Assembly (NCBI RefSeq): GCF_018613675.1
Contig: NZ_JAGGPQ010000012.1
Location: forward strand, 111,687 to 175,686
Source: Arthrobacter sp. ISL-85
Lineage (GTDB): Bacteria; Actinomycetota; Actinomycetes; Actinomycetales; Micrococcaceae
Reading direction: 5' to 3'
Length of the DNA stretch: 64,000 nucleotides
Part shown: in pieces, positions 34,410 to 45,044 of the stretch
Position numbering within the stretch: the stretch's first letter is position 1
Layout of the letters: every line of letters starts with the position of its first letter
Notes under the pieces: generated by a model
The model's database searches: none
What the model saw: only the letters and a program-made list of their open reading frames with translations
Told to the model about the DNA's origin: nothing
Translations under genes and position numbers: made by a program

Positions 34410-35198
34410 CTACCCCATGGGGCGCCGCTGGGAGATCCACACCGTGGCGGGCGCGTTGGGGCTCCCGGCGTCCGGATTGGCTACGTGGAGGGTGCTTCCA
34501 AATGCCTCCTCGGTCAGGCTGGCGGTGAGGCCCGCGGCGGTGAGCCGCTCCTGCAGCGGTTCCAGGCCGCCGTCGTACTCGAAGCCCAGGCCCGAGCGCG
34601 CGGGCCCGGATGCCGGCCGCACCAGGAGGATGCCGCCGTTCTTGGCGGTAAAGTCGGCGGTCTCGTCGTTGTCCGGCACGGGGCGGGGCCGGGCGCCGAC
34701 ATGCTGCAGCGTCCGGGCAGCGCCCTCCGGGTCCGCGGTGTACCAGACAGCCACGACGGCAAGTGCGGAATCCGCGTCCGCGCACTGGGCGAAGTGGGCG
34801 GCCTTGTCAGCCAGGAAGCTGAAGCCGTCCGGCGCGGTGATGCGGCAGGCCTCACCGTGGTCGGCGGTGACCAGCTGCGCCGGTTCGGCGCGTTCCGGCT
34901 GCGTCCCTTCCGCCTGGGCCCCGTCTCCCTGCGTCCTGTCTCCCTGCGCCGAGTCCTCCTGCGCCGACAGGTTGGTGCGGCGCGCGAATTCGGCCACATC
35001 TCCCACCTCGACAGCCAGCACGGTCCGGCCGTCCTGGCCTGAACCTGCCTCCGCGGAATGGAGCGCAAGGCGGCCGGACGCCGAATCGAAGACCAGCCAC
35101 CCGCCGTCGTCCTCCGTTTGCACCATCCCCAGTGCCGTGAGGAGCTGCTTCCAGGACTCGGTGCGCGAAGTGAAATGGACGGGGCGGACTCGGAGCAT
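34410..35198 (-). CDS. VOC (glyoxalase/bleomycin resistance-like) family protein with an acidic repeat insertion
   Basis: The 262-aa product starts MLRVRPVHFTSRTESWKQLL, a typical VOC half-domain, and continues with a second half (about 150-255). Between them, about residues 72-100, lies a degenerate AQEDSAQGDRTQGDGAQAEG stretch of near 5-6 residue units, absent from usual VOC proteins. VOC proteins bind metals or small electrophiles; role here unknown. GAGGA precedes ATG 35198. Confidence 0.75.
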   Translation of the reverse strand: MLRVRPVHFTSRTESWKQLLTALGMVQTEDDGGWLVFDSASGRLALHSAEAGSGQDGRTVLAVEVGDVAEFARRTNLSAQEDSAQGDRTQGDGAQAEGTQPERAEPAQLVTADHGEACRITAPDGFSFLADKAAHFAQCADADSALAVVAVWYTADPEGAARTLQHVGARPRPVPDNDETADFTAKNGGILLVRPASGPARSGLGFEYDGGLEPLQERLTAAGLTASLTEEAFGSTLHVANPDAGSPNAPATVWISQRRPMG

Positions 35199-35303
35199 GG
35201 CGTTGTCCTCACGTGGCGGATGGGTCTGTAGGGCCATGATGCCACCTGCAGCCGTTCTGCACATGGGGCTTGTGGCCCGGGATTCCACAGGCAGAATTAG
35301 GCC

Positions 35304-35906
35304 ATGGCCGATGACCTCGAGGAACTGCTGGTGCCGGACGCCGCTGCCTGGCGTGCCTGGCTGGAAGAGAACCACGGGACCAGTCCGGGCGTGTGGCTGG
35401 TCCTGCATAAGAAGGGCGGGACAGTGACCGGCCTCGACTACCCGGCGGCGCTCGATGAAGCCCTGTGTTTTGGCTGGATCGATGGGCAACTCCGGCGCCG
35501 GGACGGGGAAAGCTCCTTCCAGCGGATGACACCACGGCGTCCGCGCAGCGTCTGGTCCGCGCGGAACGTGGGGCATATCGGCCGGCTGGAAGAAGCGGGC
35601 AAAATGACCGATGCCGGCAGGGCAGCGGTGGAGGCCGCGAAGGCGGACGGCCGCTGGGACGCGGCCTACGGCGGCCAGGCCGACGTCGAGGTTCCAGCGG
35701 ACCTGGCAGCCGCGATTGCCGCCAACCCGGCGGCGCAGGCAACGTTCGATGTGCTCACCAAGGCCAACCTGTTCGCCCTGGTGTACCGGACCAACTCCGC
35801 TAAGCAGGCCGCCACACGGGAGCGCAGGATCGCCGGTTTCGTTGACATGCTGGCCCGCGGCGAGACGCCCTATCCGCAAAAGAAACGCCCAGCCGGCCAG
35901 GACTAG
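35304..35906 (+). CDS. YdeI/OmpD-associated family protein
   Basis: The 200-aa product has the family order: WRAWLEENHGTSPGVWLVLHKKG, then LDEALCFGWIDGQLRRRD with the conserved GWIDG, then FQRMTPRRPRSVWSARNV and the C-terminal helical part with PYPQKKR. Members are linked to stress or bacteriocin tolerance but have no firm biochemical role. Its stop and that of GH76 on the opposite strand share a CTAG tetranucleotide (35903-35906). Confidence 0.87.
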   Translation: MADDLEELLVPDAAAWRAWLEENHGTSPGVWLVLHKKGGTVTGLDYPAALDEALCFGWIDGQLRRRDGESSFQRMTPRRPRSVWSARNVGHIGRLEEAGKMTDAGRAAVEAAKADGRWDAAYGGQADVEVPADLAAAIAANPAAQATFDVLTKANLFALVYRTNSAKQAATRERRIAGFVDMLARGETPYPQKKRPAGQD

Positions 35907-37183
35907 GGAAGCGGTGCGGCGGTGACAGCCGCCGCGGCTTCCAACGCCATCCACGCCTGAAGCTGGGTGGAAAGTTCGACGGCGGCGCCGGCCGGATACG
36001 TTGCGGCTGCCGGTTGGGTGGCGTGCAGCGAGAAGATGCTTTGTCCTTCGCGCCGGCCCCCCGCCTCACGGGCGCCTACCAGGCGCCGCCCATTCCAGAA
36101 CGCCTCGGCGGTGGCCGTCACCAGCCGCGCAGCCGTGGCGCGGGTAGCCTCGGAAAGCCTGATGTCCGCCGCGGCGAGTGCCAGGTACCGGCAGAGAATT
36201 CCGGTGAAGAGGCCGCCGTCGCCCGTTCCTTCGCAGCGGAGTACGTAACCGGCGGTGCTGGTTCCAGCACCGGCACCAGCACCGGCCCCGGCACCGTCCG
36301 CCGGAACCGTCAGCAACCGCTGCACAGCGTCCACCAGGACCGCCGCCCGGGCCAGGTTCGCTTCGCCGCCCAACTCCAGGAGCGCGCCCAGCACCGGGCC
36401 CTGGTTGTAGGTGTACACAGCCCGCTCCAGCACCACCCCGCCGGCGGGATCCAGTCGCGCGCCGTCCAGGTAGAGGCCCTGGTTGGGGTCAAACAGGGTT
36501 GCATCCAGCCAGTCCAGCAGTGCCTGGGCCTTGGCGTGGTGGCCGGTGCGGGCGTAGAACAGGGCCACGGGAGCCGTGGCGGGGGTGTTCTTGAAGTCCC
36601 GCTTCTTGCTCCAGAACGTGCCGCCGCCCAGGTCGTCGGTGCAGGCGGCGTCGAACTGCAGTTCCAGCGATGCCCGGACCTTCGCGTTGCGGCGGCGGCC
36701 CGGACGCCGCGTCTCCTCGGCCAGCCTGTCCAGCCGGAGGGTTGCCAGGGCCAGCCAGGCCATGTCGTCGTAGTAGCTGTTCACGAAGGTCAGGGCGTTG
36801 CGGAGCCTGATCCCGGTAACCAGGCGCGAGGCCAGGTGCCCTGCGCTGGGCCGGTCCGGCCCGTTGAACCGGGCGGCGGGGGTGGCTCCGCCGCCAAGCT
36901 CCCGCAGCCCGGTGTCCACCAGGCAGTCAACGTAATGCGCCTGCCACCAGTAGTGCCAGGGGAGGGCCAGGGCCGCGGCGGGCCGTACCCGCCGGAGCGC
37001 GGCACGCCACCGTGGCCCGGGTTGGCTGCCCTGCCCTGCCGGATGCCTTCCCTGCCACAGCACCGCGCCCAAATGGGTTCCGGGCAGGAACAGCAGCCTC
37101 CGGCCGAAGAGGGAGGTCACCGAGCGGGCCGCGTGGTTTGCCCTGTCCTGCCATGTGGTTAGTGAAGTGCTGCCCGACGTCAT
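35903..37183 (-). CDS. Glycoside hydrolase family 76 protein
   Basis: The 426-aa product is an (alpha/alpha)6-type hydrolase with the GH76 catalytic pair in NSYYDDMAWLALA (D139-D140), plus TYNQGPVLGALLELG later. GH76 enzymes are endo-alpha-1,6-mannanases. No signal peptide is evident, so it may act on intracellular mannan or be exported otherwise. A short Gly-Ala linker, (GA)5-type, lies near residue 305. ATG 37183 follows AGGG; a GTG at 37192 is in frame. Confidence 0.82.
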   Translation of the reverse strand: MTSGSTSLTTWQDRANHAARSVTSLFGRRLLFLPGTHLGAVLWQGRHPAGQGSQPGPRWRAALRRVRPAAALALPWHYWWQAHYVDCLVDTGLRELGGGATPAARFNGPDRPSAGHLASRLVTGIRLRNALTFVNSYYDDMAWLALATLRLDRLAEETRRPGRRRNAKVRASLELQFDAACTDDLGGGTFWSKKRDFKNTPATAPVALFYARTGHHAKAQALLDWLDATLFDPNQGLYLDGARLDPAGGVVLERAVYTYNQGPVLGALLELGGEANLARAAVLVDAVQRLLTVPADGAGAGAGAGAGTSTAGYVLRCEGTGDGGLFTGILCRYLALAAADIRLSEATRATAARLVTATAEAFWNGRRLVGAREAGGRREGQSIFSLHATQPAAATYPAGAAVELSTQLQAWMALEAAAAVTAAPLP

Positions 37184-37256
37184 GCCGTCCACCCTAACCG
37201 TGCCGCCCGGGCCGGGAGTGCAGGAAGCGGAGGGTGAGTGCGGCGGCGCTGGATTT

Positions 37257-37276
37257 CAGTTAACATGCATTAACTG
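37257..37276. promoter_or_regulatory. Candidate operator CAGTTAA-N6-TTAACTG upstream of the SDR gene
   Basis: A perfect 7-bp inverted repeat lies around CATGCA, 48 bp before ATG 37325. It is AT-rich in a GC-rich setting. TTAACAT-type sequences could also serve as a -10. The form suits a TetR or MarR dimer controlling fatty or branched-chain acid degradation genes; no such regulator is adjacent. Confidence 0.6.
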
Positions 37277-37324
37277 TTGCCCCAGGCCGCGCCGCGGCGC
37301 GGGGACACGCATCAAGGAGGATGT

Positions 37325-38119
37325 ATGGACATCAAAGGCAACACCGCACTGGTGACAGGGGGTGCGTCCGGGCTGGGAGCAGCCACCGCGCAGAGGTTGT
37401 TCGACGCCGGTGCTTCCGTAGTCCTCGTCGATCTCCCGTCCTCAGGCGGGCAGGCAGTGGCGGACGAACTCAACAGCCGCGCCGAAGCCGGCCAGTCCGC
37501 CGTCTTCGCCCCCGCTGACGTGACCAGCGAGACCGGGGTGAGGGCCGCCGTCGGAACCGCCGCAGGGCTGGGACCGCTCCGGATCGTGGTCAACTGTGCC
37601 GGGATCGCCACCCCCGGCAAGGTACTGGGACGGGACGGCGTGCTGCCGCTGGAAACCTTCAACGGGGTCATCCAGGTCAACCTGGTGGGAACCTTCAATG
37701 TCCTGCGGCTGGCGGCCGAAGCCATGGTGGCCACCGAGCCCGCCGTCACCCCGCTGGGCGGGCCGGAACGCGGCGTCATTATCAACACCGCCTCCGTGGC
37801 GGCCTTTGACGGGCAGATCGGCCAGCCCGCGTACTCCGCCTCCAAGGGCGCCGTCGCCGCCATGACGCTGCCCATCGCCCGGGAGCTGGCGCGCTCGCTG
37901 GTCCGCGTGGTCACCATCGCCCCCGGCATCTTTGAAACCCCCATGATGGCCGGCCTGCCGCAGGAAGCGCAGGACTCGCTGGGCGCCCAGGTTCCGCACC
38001 CGTCCAGGCTGGGCAGGCCCGCGGAATACGCCAACCTCGTGGCACACATCGTGGACAACGCCATGCTGAACGGCGAAACCATCCGCCTGGACGGCGCCAT
38101 CCGGATGGGACCGAAATGA
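37325..38119 (+). CDS. SDR family oxidoreductase (3-hydroxyacyl-CoA dehydrogenase type II-like)
   Basis: The 264-aa product has the NAD motif [11 protein letters not shown], the NCAGIA block, and catalytic Ser-Tyr-Lys in [24 protein letters not shown]. The sequence resembles HSD17B10-type 3-hydroxy-2-methylbutyryl-CoA dehydrogenases of isoleucine breakdown. AAGGAGGATGT precedes ATG 37325. Its last codons overlap an acyl-CoA dehydrogenase gene (ATGA), giving a two-gene beta-oxidation operon. Confidence 0.9.
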   Translation: MDIKGNTALVTGGASGLGAATAQRLFDAGASVVLVDLPSSGGQAVADELNSRAEAGQSAVFAPADVTSETGVRAAVGTAAGLGPLRIVVNCAGIATPGKVLGRDGVLPLETFNGVIQVNLVGTFNVLRLAAEAMVATEPAVTPLGGPERGVIINTASVAAFDGQIGQPAYSASKGAVAAMTLPIARELARSLVRVVTIAPGIFETPMMAGLPQEAQDSLGAQVPHPSRLGRPAEYANLVAHIVDNAMLNGETIRLDGAIRMGPK

Positions 38120-39321
38120 GTGCACCGGATCTTTCCCAGTTGCCGGCGGCGGACTTCTTCGCCGTCGAAGCAATGTTGAACCAGGCTGAACGGAACAAGC
38201 TGGCTGAACTGCGGGACTTCCTGGCCGCCGAGGTGGCACCCTACGCCGGGGACTGGTGGAACAAAGCCGAGTTCCCCGCGCACATCCTGCCCAAGCTGGC
38301 CGCCCTTGAGCTGAGCACGCCCGTGCACCGCGGCTACAGCCACCTGTTCGCCGGGCTGGTCATCGCGGAGATAACGCGGGTGGACACCTCCCTGGCAACC
38401 TTCTTCCTGGTCCACCACGACCTCTTCGTTGAGTCCCTGCACACGTTCGGCACCGGAGACCAGAAGCAGCGGCTGCTGGCGGACGCCTCGGAGCTGCGCA
38501 CCACCGGCGCCTTCGCCCTGACCGAACCCCTGCACGGCTCGGACGTGGCGGGCGGGATGGAGACCCGGGCCCGGCGGGTCTCATCCACCACGGGGGAACC
38601 CGACGACGGCGGCGATACCTGGGTGCTGAACGGTGCCAAACGGTGGATCGGCAACGGGACGTTCTGCGACTACATGCTGGTGTGGGCCCTGGACGAGGCG
38701 GACGGTTCGGTGCGGGGCTTCATCGTGGATGCCACCCTCCCGGGGGTCAGCCGGAGCAGGATCGAGAACAAGATCGCCCTGCGCACCGTCCAGAACGCGA
38801 ACATCGAGTTCCGGGACGTCAGGGTTGCGGAGGCGGACCGCTTCGGCGGGATCAGCAGCTTCGAAGACACCAAGGAACTGCTCCGCAGCTCGCGGATCAT
38901 GGTGGCCTGGCAGGCCGTGGGCCAGCAGTTGGCCGCGTTCGACGTTGCCCGGCAATACGCCGTGGAACGCCACCAGTTCGGGCGGCCGCTGGCCCACTTC
39001 CAGCTGATCCAGCAGCAGCTGGTGACCATGCTGGGCAACTCCGTGGCCAGCATGTCCATGATGGCCGGGATTGCCAGGCTGCAGGACCAGGGCGCTGCCG
39101 GCATGCCCCAAGTGGCGCTGGCCAAGTCCTACCTCAGCGCCCGCATGCGTGAAACCGTGGCGCTGGGCCGGTCCATCCTGGGGGGAAACGGGATTGTCAC
39201 CGATTACCGGATGGCCAAGATCTTCGCCGACGCCGAGGCCATCTACACCTACGAGGGCTCGTTCGAGGTCAACACCCTGATCGTGGGCCGGGCCATCACC
39301 GGGATCTCAGCCATTTCCTGA
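38116..39321 (+). CDS. Acyl-CoA dehydrogenase
   Basis: The 401-aa flavoprotein has the order of the family: [14 protein letters not shown] in the FAD/substrate site, [32 protein letters not shown], and the C-terminal [18 protein letters not shown] with the catalytic Glu. This layout is closest to glutaryl-CoA or short-branched-chain dehydrogenases. It starts within the SDR stop codon (4-bp overlap) and would perform the step before it in acyl-CoA degradation. Confidence 0.93.
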   Translation: MSAPDLSQLPAADFFAVEAMLNQAERNKLAELRDFLAAEVAPYAGDWWNKAEFPAHILPKLAALELSTPVHRGYSHLFAGLVIAEITRVDTSLATFFLVHHDLFVESLHTFGTGDQKQRLLADASELRTTGAFALTEPLHGSDVAGGMETRARRVSSTTGEPDDGGDTWVLNGAKRWIGNGTFCDYMLVWALDEADGSVRGFIVDATLPGVSRSRIENKIALRTVQNANIEFRDVRVAEADRFGGISSFEDTKELLRSSRIMVAWQAVGQQLAAFDVARQYAVERHQFGRPLAHFQLIQQQLVTMLGNSVASMSMMAGIARLQDQGAAGMPQVALAKSYLSARMRETVALGRSILGGNGIVTDYRMAKIFADAEAIYTYEGSFEVNTLIVGRAITGISAIS

Positions 39322-39333
39322 GCTTCCCGGGCG

Positions 39334-40173
39334 CTAAGCGGGATATGGCTCTTTCTCGCCGGCCTCCACTCGGATGTCCAGGCTGTTGTTCTTCACGGGC
39401 ATCGGGCAGGTGCCATAAGGGGTAAACGCGCTGGGGTAGTTGATGGCGCGGTTGAAGTCCAGCACCACGGAGCCGTCCGGCCGGGGCCGTGGCAGCGAGA
39501 GCTTCCGCCACTCATCGGTGGTGTCGCCGTTGGTCTCGTCATGGAACGTGACGGTCAGGGCACCGAGTTTCTCTGCTTCCGCCTGGAGCCGGAACTCGTG
39601 GCCGCTGCCGGGGAGGCGGAACACTACCTCGCCCACGCTGCGGTGCACCCCGTCCACCAGCGGGTTTGCGGTGCCGATCGGAACGTCCACCGGCGCCGGG
39701 TACGGCTCAAACCTTCCTGTCACTTCCCAGTCCGCGTTGTATGGAAAGGTGGGAACGCCGTCGAACTCGGTGAAGACCGGTGAAGCTGCGTCCCGGGTGC
39801 GGATCGCGTACCGGCCTCCGCGCATGGCCAGTTCCACCACCACCTGGTCACCGTCCGGGCCGCCGTACTGCACCCACATCAGGGACTCCTCGTCCGCCAG
39901 GACGGCGGACACGGTGCCGTCCACCTTTTCGCCCGTCCCCACCAGGGTGAGCCCGTCCGAGCGGGCTGCGGTGAGGAACGCCGTCGTGGCCTTTGTTGAC
40001 TCCGTACCGTGAGTGGACCACAGGCCCGGAACGAGGTCGACGGCGGCGGGGGAGTCCCCGAGCCATTGGAAGGAGGTGAGGGTGAGCCAACCGTGCGGCG
40101 TTGCCAGGGCCTTGTCGCGGCTGGTGCGGAAGCGCAGCCAGCGCTCGACCCTGGCGGCTGGGAGAGTGGTCAT
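39334..40173 (-). CDS. DUF1684 domain-containing protein
   Basis: The 279-aa product has the family order: WLTLTSFQWLGDSPAAVDL near the start, and INYPSAFTPYGTCPMPVKNNSLDIRVEAGEK at the end. The family is widespread and of unknown function; a beta-rich fold is likely. AACCGGAAGGAACC precedes ATG 40173. Single gene, convergent to the acyl-CoA dehydrogenase gene. Confidence 0.88.
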   Translation of the reverse strand: MTTLPAARVERWLRFRTSRDKALATPHGWLTLTSFQWLGDSPAAVDLVPGLWSTHGTESTKATTAFLTAARSDGLTLVGTGEKVDGTVSAVLADEESLMWVQYGGPDGDQVVVELAMRGGRYAIRTRDAASPVFTEFDGVPTFPYNADWEVTGRFEPYPAPVDVPIGTANPLVDGVHRSVGEVVFRLPGSGHEFRLQAEAEKLGALTVTFHDETNGDTTDEWRKLSLPRPRPDGSVVLDFNRAINYPSAFTPYGTCPMPVKNNSLDIRVEAGEKEPYPA

Positions 40174-40296
40174 GGTTCCTTCCGGTTGCGTATGCCCCCG
40201 CTTCAACCGCCGGCAGGTCATCTTCATTCCGCCGTCTTTTCCCCCTTGTCCCGGCCTTTCCCTTGCCGTGGCCTGTCCGGAGAGTAGCGTTCTGCC

Positions 40297-40980
40297 ATGA
40301 AGATTGCAGTTCTTGGCACGGGCACTGTAGGGCGCACGCTGGCAGCAGCATTCAGCGGATTGGGGCACCAGGTGGTCCTGGGCACGCGGGACCCCGCCGA
40401 AACTGCCGGCCGGACCAGCCCGGATCCCGTGGGCGCGCCGCCTTTCAAGGAATGGCTGGCCGGCCACGGCAGCATCCGGCTGGACACCTTCGCGGCGGCC
40501 GCCGGGGAGAGTGAGCGGGTGGTCAATGCCACGAACGGCGCATCATCCCTGGCAGCCTTGGGTGCGGTGGGGGCTGCCCGGCTGGCCGGAAAAGTCCTGG
40601 TGGACGTCTCCAACCCACTCGACTTCTCGCAGGGGATGCCACCGGTACTGAACCCCGTCAACACCGAAAGCCTGGGCGAGCGGATCCAGCGCGCATTTCC
40701 CGAGGCCCGCGTGGTGAAGACCCTCAACACCATGAACGCGGGCATCATGGTGGACCCGCGCAGGCTCGCCGACGGAGACCATTCAGTGTTCGTTTCCGGC
40801 GACGAGGCGGGGGCCAAGGCCGTTGTCACCGGATTGCTGGAATCGCTGGGCCACCGGGACATCATCGACCTCGGCGACATCACCACTGCGCGCGGCGCCG
40901 AGATGGTGCTGCCACTCTGGCTGCGGCTGTTCGGCGCGCTGGGAACCCCGGATTTCAACTTCAAGATCGTCCGTGGGTGA
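40297..40980 (+). CDS. NADPH-dependent F420 reductase-like oxidoreductase
   Basis: The 227-aa product has a Rossmann start MKIAVLGTGTVGRTLAAAFSGLGHQVVLGTRD, then VLVDVSNPLDFSQGMPP and VVKTLNTMNAGIMVDP. This matches the F420-reductase/NADP-binding family, although F420 use here is unproved. It overlaps the next gene by 4 bp. Confidence 0.87.
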   Translation: MKIAVLGTGTVGRTLAAAFSGLGHQVVLGTRDPAETAGRTSPDPVGAPPFKEWLAGHGSIRLDTFAAAAGESERVVNATNGASSLAALGAVGAARLAGKVLVDVSNPLDFSQGMPPVLNPVNTESLGERIQRAFPEARVVKTLNTMNAGIMVDPRRLADGDHSVFVSGDEAGAKAVVTGLLESLGHRDIIDLGDITTARGAEMVLPLWLRLFGALGTPDFNFKIVRG

Positions 40981-41552
40981 CGGGCACCATGCGCAAACTG
41001 GCCTTCGGCATGAACGTGAGCGTGGACGGCTACATCGCCGCACCCGGCGATAACGTCGGCTGGAGCGTACCGAGCGACGAGCTGTTCCAATGGTGGTCCG
41101 ACCGGGTGGGCTCAACGGACCTGGCGCTGTACGGGCGCAAACTGTGGGAGACGATGAGTTCGCACTGGCCGACGGCCGACCAGCAGCCCGGCGCCACACC
41201 AGCGCAGATCGAGTTCGCCGGCCGCTGGCGGGCAATGCCAAAGGTGGTGTTCTCCTCGACGGTCGGCACGGTCGACTGGAACACCCGCCTGGTCACCGGC
41301 GACGCGGTCACCGAGATCACCCGGCTCAAGGCCCATGACGGCGGCTCCATGGACATCGGCGGTGCCACCCTCGCCGCCGCGGCAATGCGGGCCGGCCTGG
41401 TCGACGAGTACGTGATCGTCACCCATCCGGTCCTGGTGGGCGGCGGCACCCCGTTCTTCACCGCCCTCGACGACTGGGTGAACCTGGACTTGGCGGAGAC
41501 CCGGACGTTTCCCGACGGTGTACTGCTCACCAGGTACGAAACCAGGCGCTGA
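40977..41552 (+). CDS. Dihydrofolate reductase family protein (RibD C-terminal-like)
   Basis: The 191-aa product has the DHFR/RibD fold: MNVSVDGYIAAPGDNVGW, LALYGRKLWETM, MDIGGATLAAAAMRAGLVDEYVIVTHPVLVGGGTPFF. It is not a housekeeping FolA; such proteins reduce unknown substrates with NADPH. GTG 40977 overlaps the upstream stop (GTGA); ATG 40989 is an alternative. Possibly shares reductant with the preceding gene. Confidence 0.87.
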   Translation: MTGTMRKLAFGMNVSVDGYIAAPGDNVGWSVPSDELFQWWSDRVGSTDLALYGRKLWETMSSHWPTADQQPGATPAQIEFAGRWRAMPKVVFSSTVGTVDWNTRLVTGDAVTEITRLKAHDGGSMDIGGATLAAAAMRAGLVDEYVIVTHPVLVGGGTPFFTALDDWVNLDLAETRTFPDGVLLTRYETRR

Positions 41553-41583
41553 GTACCGGCAGCCGCCGGTGTTGAATGGGTGG

Positions 41584-42123
41584 ATGGACATCCTTGCTGG
41601 AATAAATCGGGAGTGGCTCGCGGCGCTTGCCTGGACAGCAGCCGTGTCTGCCTTCGCAGGCGTGCTGGTGTGGCGCCGGAGGCGGGCGGACCTCGCCGCG
41701 CTCGCCGCCGTCGTCGTCTTTATGGCAGCAAACGTCGGCGCCGGAATCTATGTCCTGAACCACGCGGCGGACGGGCGCTGGGGCGGGGACACGCAGCCGA
41801 AGCTCGCTCCGCCGCCGCTGTCCGGGGCTCCGGTGGTGGGCCAGTTCCTGGAACCCCTTGACGGGACTTTGGCCGGAATGGCCGGCAGCGTCAACGATTT
41901 CATCGACTTCCAAGCCGCCCTTCCTGTTGCCCTGGGCTTCTTTGCGGCCGCAGGCTGGGCACTTGCCGTTTCCGTGCCGGTGGCGCTGGCAGCCGCGGCA
42001 GTGCAGGCCAGGCAGGCACGCCGCCGCAGGGCTGAGTTGGCTGCGTGGCAGGGAGAGACGGAAAAACTACGGGCTGAGCTCGACGCCGTCAAGCGCCACG
42101 TGGGGTACGCCGACATCTTTTGA
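41584..42123 (+). CDS. Hypothetical membrane protein
   Basis: The 179-aa product has about three hydrophobic segments (residues 10-28, 37-58 and 114-140), an extracytoplasmic Pro-rich stretch between the second and third, and a basic C-terminal coiled-coil-like helix (RQARRRRAELAAWQGETEKLRAEL). I do not recognise a family. GGGTGG lies just before ATG 41584. It ends 113 bp before ppc. Confidence 0.65.
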   Translation: MDILAGINREWLAALAWTAAVSAFAGVLVWRRRRADLAALAAVVVFMAANVGAGIYVLNHAADGRWGGDTQPKLAPPPLSGAPVVGQFLEPLDGTLAGMAGSVNDFIDFQAALPVALGFFAAAGWALAVSVPVALAAAAVQARQARRRRAELAAWQGETEKLRAELDAVKRHVGYADIF

Positions 42124-42236
42124 GACGGATTCCACTGCTGCGCAGGAGCGGGGGTAGCATCTTTAGCTAGTAACGTGGCTCACAGTATCCAGCGCAGTGT
42201 ACGAGCCAAGTCCGAACCCCTCGAAAGATTGTTTCA

Positions 42237-45044
42237 ATGGCTCACACTGCAACACCTCCCGAAACCGATCTTGCCTCCGAACTGCGCGCGGATGTCCGCC
42301 GTGTGTCCACCCTGCTAGGCGAATCACTGGTCCGCCAGCACGGACCGGAACTCCTGGACCTCGTGGAGCAGGTCCGGCTCCTGACCAAGGAATCCAAGGA
42401 AGCAGCGCGCGGCGGTGCGCACGCCACGGGGCCCTGGAGCGCGCACGACGTCGTTGCCCAGGTCCGCGAACTCCTTGGCTCCCTGCCCATCGAGCAGGCA
42501 ACCGACCTGGTGCGCGCCTTTGCGTTCTACTTCCACCTGGCCAATGCCGCCGAGCAGGTGCACCGGGTCCGCGGCCTGCGCACCCGCGCCGAAAAGGACG
42601 GCTGGCTGGCCAAGACCGTGGCTGACATTGCTGCGCAGGCCGGCCCGGACGTGCTGCAGGAAGTGGTCAACGGGTTGGACGTGCGTCCCATTTTCACCGC
42701 CCACCCCACCGAAGCATCCCGCCGCTCCGTCCTGGACAAAATCCGCAAGCTCTCGGACGTCCTGTCCCAGTCCACTGCCGAGGGGTCCACCGCCCGGCGC
42801 CGGCAGGACCGGCAGCTGGCGGAGATCATCGATCAGATGTGGCAGACCGACGAGTTGCGCCAGGTCCGTCCCACCCCTGTGGATGAGGCCCGGAACGCCA
42901 TCTACTACCTGGGTGGCATCCTTACCGACGCCATGCCGGAAATGCTGTCAGAGCTCTCCGAGCTGCTCGGAGAGCATGGCGTCACCCTCGCGTCCAAGGA
43001 TGCCCCCATCCGGTTCGGCTCCTGGATCGGCGGTGACCGCGACGGCAACCCCAACGTCACCGCTGCCGTGACCCGCGAAATCCTCCAGATCCAGAACCAG
43101 AGCGCCATCCGGATCAGCATCGGGATGATCGATGAACTGATTTCCATCCTGTCCAACTCCACGGCACTGGCGGGCGCGGACGAGTCGCTGCTGACGTCCA
43201 TTGACGAGGACCTCAAGAAGCTGCCCGGCCTGGACAAGCGCGTCCTGGAGCTGAACGCCCAGGAGCCATACCGGCTGAAGCTCACCTGCATCAAGGCCAA
43301 GCTCATCAACACGGGCAAGCGGGTGGCTGCCAACTCCAACCACGAACACGGCCGCGACTACAGCGGAACCGAGGAACTCCTGGCGGACCTGCATCTGCTG
43401 GAGCTCTCGCTGCGCAACCATTCCGCGGCCCTGGCTGCGGACGGTGCCCTGGCCCGCGTCCGCCGCGCCATCGCCTCCTTCGGCCTGCACCTGGCCACCC
43501 TGGACATCCGGGAACACGCGGACCACCACCACGACGCCGTTGGCCAGCTGATGGACCGGATCGGCGGGCCCGGGCTGCGCTACGCCGAGCTGAGCCGTGA
43601 AGAACGCTTCGAGGTGTTGGGCTCGGAGCTGGCTTCCCGCCGTCCGCTTTCCGGCCACCCGATTAAGCTCGACGGCGCCGCCGACGGCACTTACGACGTC
43701 TTCCGTGAGATCCGCCGGGCCCTGCGCTTGTACGGCCCGGACGTCATCGAGACCTACATCATCTCCATGACCCGGGGCGCCGACGACGTCCTGGCCGCGG
43801 CCGTGCTGGCTCGCGAAGCCGGCCTGGTGAACCTCTTTGGCGACAAGCCCTACGCCAAGCTGGGCTTTGCGCCGCTGCTGGAGACGGTGGAGGAGCTGCG
43901 GGCCTCGGCCGAAATTATCGACCAGCTGCTCTCCGACCCCTCCTACCGGGAGCTGGTCCGCCTGCGCGGCGACATCCAGGAGGTAATGCTGGGCTACTCG
44001 GACTCCAACAAGGAATCCGGCGTCATGACCAGCCAGTGGGAAATCCACAAGACCCAGCGAAAGCTGCGCGACGTCGCCGCCAAGCACGGAGTCCGCGTCC
44101 GCCTGTTCCACGGCCGCGGCGGCTCGGTGGGCCGCGGCGGCGGGCCCACCTACGACGCCATCCTGGCCCAGCCCAACGGTGTCCTGGAAGGCGAAATCAA
44201 GTTCACCGAGCAGGGCGAGGTCATCTCGGACAAGTACTCCCTGCCGGAGCTTGCCCGCGAAAACCTGGAACTGTCCCTCGCCGCCGTCATGCAGGGTTCG
44301 GCCCTGCACCGCGACCCTCGGACCTCCGAGGACCAGCGTGAGCGCTACGGGCACGTCATGGAAGCCATCTCGGACGCGGCGTTTGACCGGTACCGGAAGC
44401 TGATCGACCACCCGGACCTGCCCGCGTACTTCATGGCGTCCACCCCCGTGGAGCAGCTGGGCTCCCTGAATATAGGTTCCCGCCCGTCCAAGCGCCCCGA
44501 CTCCGGGGCCGGACTGGGCGGCCTGCGCGCCATCCCGTGGGTGTTCGGCTGGACCCAGTCACGGCAGATCGTGCCCGGCTGGTACGGCGTGGGCTCCGGG
44601 CTCAAGGCCGCACGCGAGGCCGGACACTCCGCCCAGCTGGTGGAAATGATGGACCACTGGAACTTCTTCCGTTCGGTGCTGTCCAACGTGGAAATGACAC
44701 TCGCCAAGACGGACATGGACGTTGCCGGCTACTATGTGGCCACCCTGGTCCCCGAAGAGTTGCACCACCTGTTCCGCGCCATCCGTGAGGAATACGAGCT
44801 CACAGTCGCGGAGGTCCGGAAGCTGACGGGCGAAAACCTGCTCCTGGACGCCCAGCCCACGCTGAAGCGGTCCCTGGAAATCCGCGACCAGTACCTGGAC
44901 CCCATCAGCTACCTGCAGGTGGAACTACTCCGTCGCATCCGGACCGAAGCCGGGATCAGCGGGGCCGAGATCGACGAGCGCCTCCAGCGGGCCATGCTCA
45001 TCACCGTCAACGGCGTGGCCGCGGGCCTCCGCAACACCGGCTAA
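42237..45044 (+). CDS. ppc: Phosphoenolpyruvate carboxylase
   Basis: The 935-aa product is full length. Catalytic landmarks are [14 protein letters not shown] with the key His, [48 protein letters not shown], and the C-terminal allosteric tail ending [10 protein letters not shown]. It adds bicarbonate to PEP to give oxaloacetate, the main anaplerotic route here along with the glyoxylate shunt. ATG 42237 begins the conserved start. A periodic array begins at the stop codon. Confidence 0.97.
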   Translation: MAHTATPPETDLASELRADVRRVSTLLGESLVRQHGPELLDLVEQVRLLTKESKEAARGGAHATGPWSAHDVVAQVRELLGSLPIEQATDLVRAFAFYFHLANAAEQVHRVRGLRTRAEKDGWLAKTVADIAAQAGPDVLQEVVNGLDVRPIFTAHPTEASRRSVLDKIRKLSDVLSQSTAEGSTARRRQDRQLAEIIDQMWQTDELRQVRPTPVDEARNAIYYLGGILTDAMPEMLSELSELLGEHGVTLASKDAPIRFGSWIGGDRDGNPNVTAAVTREILQIQNQSAIRISIGMIDELISILSNSTALAGADESLLTSIDEDLKKLPGLDKRVLELNAQEPYRLKLTCIKAKLINTGKRVAANSNHEHGRDYSGTEELLADLHLLELSLRNHSAALAADGALARVRRAIASFGLHLATLDIREHADHHHDAVGQLMDRIGGPGLRYAELSREERFEVLGSELASRRPLSGHPIKLDGAADGTYDVFREIRRALRLYGPDVIETYIISMTRGADDVLAAAVLAREAGLVNLFGDKPYAKLGFAPLLETVEELRASAEIIDQLLSDPSYRELVRLRGDIQEVMLGYSDSNKESGVMTSQWEIHKTQRKLRDVAAKHGVRVRLFHGRGGSVGRGGGPTYDAILAQPNGVLEGEIKFTEQGEVISDKYSLPELARENLELSLAAVMQGSALHRDPRTSEDQRERYGHVMEAISDAAFDRYRKLIDHPDLPAYFMASTPVEQLGSLNIGSRPSKRPDSGAGLGGLRAIPWVFGWTQSRQIVPGWYGVGSGLKAAREAGHSAQLVEMMDHWNFFRSVLSNVEMTLAKTDMDVAGYYVATLVPEELHHLFRAIREEYELTVAEVRKLTGENLLLDAQPTLKRSLEIRDQYLDPISYLQVELLRRIRTEAGISGAEIDERLQRAMLITVNGVAAGLRNTG

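Noticed and set aside
42948..44411. A 487-residue open frame opposite ppc
   Set aside because: Antisense shadow within a clear PEP carboxylase gene.
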